From the NCBI RefSeq assembly GCF_040054535.1, contig NC_090780.1, forward strand, positions 8,324,501 to 8,388,500: a DNA stretch of 64,000 bases, given 5' to 3'. Positions 61,025 through 64,000 of this stretch are shown here, one piece after another. The DNA comes from Antennarius striatus. Taxonomy: Eukaryota; Chordata; Actinopteri; Lophiiformes; Antennariidae. Position numbers and translations under genes: made by a program. How positions within the stretch are numbered: the first letter of the stretch is position 1; each line of letters opens with the position of its first letter. The notes beneath the pieces were generated by a model. The model ran no database searches and was not told where the DNA came from. It saw only the letters and a list, made by a program, of their open reading frames with translations.

Positions 61025-62453
61025 CCATAGAGCAAAGCTACTGTTTTGATCTATGAAAGTAAGTCACAGCACTAGCTTTGATCTTTGACCTATGCAAGTA
61101 GGTCAGGGTAAAATTTAGAATTCAGGGGTGTCGCGGGATGTTGCAGTCTGTGAATGCCTTGGTTCTAGGTTCTCTCTTTATCTTCATGTTGTAACACATT
61201 TCACGTAGCCTTATATTCTTTTTCACAGCTCACACGCCTTTCTCATTGAAATAAAAAAATCTGACCATTTTCTATAATAAAAAATGTAATCATTGAATCA
61301 ATCAGCTGAAACAAATATTAGAAACTTGATGCCCTGACCTTAATGACGTAAAGGTCACTTATAAGGTTATAACTTATAAGGCAAATCCACGCACATTGTG
61401 CTTTAGCTTGCTAATAAATAGTAGAACCAATTTTTATCAGGGAGTAAACAAGATCACATGTAATGGTGGTCACAGATCCATGTCTATATTAATAGAATAT
61501 GAGCTGAAAATGTCCAAATATCTGTTGGTTCATATGATGTTCAAATATTCAGAAGTTAGCTTGATCATTCTTGATCACTGTTGGTTCAACAGTATTTAAG
61601 ATGCTTCGTAGCAACCAATTTATACATCACTAATAAATTTCTACAATATTTTAGAACTGCTGCTGTACTGGAATAAAATTTTAATACACTTAAATTCTTA
61701 TTTTATAAATCTGTTTTCCTGTTTTGTTTGGTTTAATTATAGATCATGTAAAAATGCAGCATGCTGACAGACAAAGACGCAAAAATTTAAAATACAATGT
61801 CTCATGAGAGATAACGAGAAAAATATGCCCTAGTGTAAAGTGTCTTAGGCATAATTCAAAAATGGATCTTGATTAAAGTGTAAATGTTGAGAAAACATCT
61901 GACACAGATGCAACATAACAGTGACCTAATCATAAGTAAAAATATAGAGATCATCTGTCAATATTCTCCTATGCAGTTATCCTTCATTTTGCCTCCTGTG
62001 CTTGTAAAAGGGAATGGGAGGTCAGACTATTAAAGGCTCTTCCTAAGAGGGATTCGTACACTTCCCTTCCCAGTAATTGGCTGCGGAAACCATGAAAATG
62101 TAGAGTAATTGCATGTTGCTGTGTTTTAATTAGTGCTGGGGCTTATTGCATGTTGCATCCCCAGGTGGCCCTTAAATACACCACACACAAAACCCAGCAA
62201 CCACTGCTCTGCAGAGCAGGGCTCCATGCATCCCATCCATGCACCAAAAAAACTAATCATGCACATCTATGGGTTGCAGATATAAAGTGGAGTAGTTTAA
62301 CATCTACATCTATGTAAGATTTTTTTTGTTTGAGAATATTTTGCATTCTACTTCTTTATGTGTGTTGTTTTCTGAATTTGTTTTTGTACATTATTTTAAG
62401 GAACTTTTAATGTGATAAGGAAATCCCTTTCTCTTTCCTGAGTTCAGAGCTCT
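61025..62453. other. Intergenic stretch between hAT cluster and npff
   Basis: AT-rich, no recognised element or exon. Confidence 0.45.
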
Positions 62454-62459
62454 TTTATT
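62454..62459 (-). promoter_or_regulatory. npff: Candidate poly(A) signal of npff
   Basis: AATAAA on the minus strand, about 330 nt past the npff stop codon. Confidence 0.35.
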
Positions 62460-62561
62460 TGACAAGAGAACAAATGAATATCAAAATATGTAGCAAAAGA
62501 ATGTATAGCAAACACTGCTAATTAATATTCTAGTCAGGATAAATGAGACGTATAAAACAAA

Positions 62562-62586
62562 ACAAAACAACAACAACAACAACAAC
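62562..62586. repeat. (ACA)n low-complexity run
   Basis: AAACAAAAC followed by about six ACA units, in the presumed npff 3' UTR region. Confidence 0.9.
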
Positions 62587-62784
62587 AAATAGAAATGATG
62601 TATTTATCAACATGCAACATCAGAAACAAAATTTTTATCATCTTTAAGTGAACTTAGAGTAACTAGTAAGGCCTGATGGAGCAATGCTGGAAATGAGCTT
62701 TCATTATTCAAATGTTGTGTGTCCAACCAGCACTGCCTGTTGTTCGATCTGTTGCCAGGACTCTTTGTGGATCTCTTTGCCAGA

Positions 62785-62905
62785 TTATTTCTTTCCAAAC
62801 CTCTGGGGCACAGCCATACTCCAGATCTGACCGGGCGCAGCCTCCCAGTCATGGGAATGCATCTGATCCTCTGGCACCACCTGCCCTTTGGAGCCGCGGC
62901 CAAAC
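62785..62905 (-). CDS. npff: npff last coding exon (second RF-amide peptide)
   Basis: proNPFF is a secreted precursor cleaved to RF-amide neuropeptides that act on NPFF receptors. The exon follows acceptor GACTCCCTCACAG, completes an Arg codon and reads [15 protein letters not shown] through [20 protein letters not shown] to TAA at 62787-62785. FGR completes the first peptide (PQRF-amide plus a cleavage Arg). The second, ..[17 protein letters not shown] with a GKK amidation/cleavage signal, matches human NPAF (..FWSLAAPQRF-GKK) and ends the precursor as in mammals. It is on the same strand as ppp1r1a. Confidence 0.9.
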
Positions 62906-63304
62906 CTGTGAGGGAGTCAGGAAGTAACACCATGGATTTAAAACCTTTTTGAAATACCTAATATAAAGGATAGATTTCAGCACATAGACAATTTTGATAC
63001 ATTCCATTCTCGAGTTAATTTATTCATATATTTAAATGATCAGAGCAAGAAGGATCAGTGCTACCTGTCTCTGCTGGGGCACTTTTAATGTTTTCTTCCC
63101 AGAAGCCCCTATAACCCTGACTTGTTCCTGGGCTCTGCAGCTCCTGTTTGTTTTATCCAAATGTACCTGTGAGCCTCCAGTACTTCTAAAAAGTAACTCA
63201 ATTTCATATAAATGCTTTTTTGCAGATTGTAGAAAGCCCAGTAAGTGACTTCTTTGCTCCATGATAATTTTACACTGTATGTGTGATAATCCCAGACTCC
63301 TCAC

Positions 63305-63421
63305 CTCTGTGGGTGATGGAGGACAGAGTTCCTGGTTTCTCTCTGATACCCGAGCAGCAAAGCTCTGAGCACCTCGGTCAGCAGTCGATCGTCACTGTTT
63401 CTTTCTATGTTTTCACTTGCC
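63305..63421 (-). CDS. npff: npff middle exon (first RF-amide peptide), apparent frameshift
   Basis: Donor GTGAGG at 63304-63299. The last part reads LLLLGYQRETRNSVLHHPQR, joining the next exon to give ..NSVLHHPQRF-GR, the first RF-amide peptide. Upstream in the exon a different frame reads ASENIERNSDDRLLTEVLRA, which resembles the acidic pro-region. The two frames meet at a run of four T (63362-63359), where three T would join them. Either the real exon starts at the CAG ending at 63366 (exon 63305-63365), or there is a one-base insertion. The exon start at 63421 (after TTGTGCTCCAG) is the best acceptor. The signal-peptide exon was not found. Confidence 0.75.
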
Positions 63422-64000
63422 TGGAGCACAACAGCACACATACGAACATTAAATATCCACATGCACTGTCTCTTAGTTCAATGTGATTGAAGAAAGACAC
63501 CTTGCACCCTATCAAATACACATCTGCTGCTATCTTTCTGCAAAGTGTTTTGCAGAACCCAGATCCGTCTGTTTCTGCACACCACAATAGGAAAACTTCA
63601 CATTTTCCTCAGTGATTTGAGTCTTGCTGCTCTGTCCTGTTCTGGCAGCGTGTTGAAAGTACATTGGAGCATTTCACGCTTTCTTGTGAAGTGGAAGACT
63701 TTCTGGAATCTAAATTGAATGGGATTTTATTTGTTGGTTAAAAAATATTTTGCATACTTCATCACATGAAGGGAATAAAGGGACAATTTCTCTGAAATGT
63801 GTGTTTAGTTCAAGGCTATGAAGCACTTTTCTTTCACTTTGATACTGACAGTTTAACTAATGGAGTATTTTAACACAAATTACTGACAAAATATGCCCAC
63901 TTAATTTTGCAATATTGAAATTTTGACATAAACGCTGTTGTTCCTTGGTGCAGCTACAGTCAAATCCAAAAGCTAAGGTAAAATACTGAAGTACTTGAAA
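63422..64000. other. Upstream of npff exon 63305-63421, right edge
   Basis: Presumed npff intron or 5' region. I looked for a signal-peptide exon on the minus strand and found no convincing one, so it probably lies beyond the window. Confidence 0.45.

Noticed and set aside
63405..63587. 60-codon minus-strand frame upstream of the npff exon as signal-peptide exon
   Set aside because: It starts with a Cys-rich, non-signal-like sequence, runs through the exon acceptor and ends in a frame that does not join the peptide-coding frame.

Overview
The window looks like a chromosome segment of a teleost fish. It is AT-rich and gene-poor, full of dinucleotide and tetranucleotide microsatellites, and packed with fish-type transposable elements: RTE and Rex3-like LINEs, a Tx1-type LINE, Tc1, pogo/Tigger, several hAT families and two tRNA-headed SINE families. 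I found no bacterial, plasmid or CRISPR features. Two host genes can be supported, both on the minus strand.

Gene 1 is ppp1r1a, encoding protein phosphatase 1 inhibitor-1. I reconstructed it as seven coding exons spread over 38 kb, from the ATG at 48212 to the stop codon at 9774. The joined reading frame is 630 nt (209 residues). Every exon is phase-compatible with the next and has canonical GT..AG splice sites. It carries the N-terminal KIQF motif that binds PP1, the PKA target threonine in RRRRPTPATL, a Ser-Pro site equivalent to human Ser67, and the EIDED and ELQ..VEHH blocks of inhibitor-1. A TATA box and an inverted CCAAT lie upstream of the start. Gene 2 is npff, encoding the neuropeptide FF precursor. 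Its last coding exon (62785-62905) and the preceding exon (63305-63421) are in the window, about 14.6 kb upstream of ppp1r1a on the same strand. The signal-peptide exon was not found and probably lies beyond the right edge. The two exons encode two RF-amide peptides, one ending HHPQRF-G and one ending [12 protein letters not shown].

Layout. 1-9.4 kb lies downstream of ppp1r1a: SINE remnants, a non-autonomous hAT (2546-3660), a Tc1 copy interrupted by a Tigger element, and a compound microsatellite. 9.4-10.6 kb holds ppp1r1a exons 7 and 6. Intron 5 (10.6-21.3 kb) contains two minus-strand RTE copies with target-site duplications; the first has three other elements nested in it. 21.3-24 kb holds exons 5, 4 and 3, with a 1.1-kb hAT inserted exactly at the exon 4 donor. 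Intron 2 (24-35.5 kb) holds SINEs, a Tx1 fragment, a 5'-truncated Rex3-like LINE and a non-autonomous hAT. Intron 1 (35.6-48.1 kb) holds a hAT transposase remnant, a decayed LINE, SINEs and three short-loop inverted repeats. 50.0-54.2 kb is the best-preserved RTE copy, 54.4-57.6 kb is a Tx1-type LINE with two further 3' ends in a GAGAA repeat, and 59.1-61.0 kb is a pair of nested hATs before npff.

The most interesting observations are the hAT whose 8-bp target duplication coincides with intron positions +1 to +8 of ppp1r1a, an apparent one-base frameshift in the npff precursor exon, a set of near-perfect snap-back hairpins with 4-7 nt loops in ppp1r1a introns, and repeated association of Tx1 3' ends with GAAGA-type simple repeats. 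All family assignments come from reading translations and motifs; no database search was possible.
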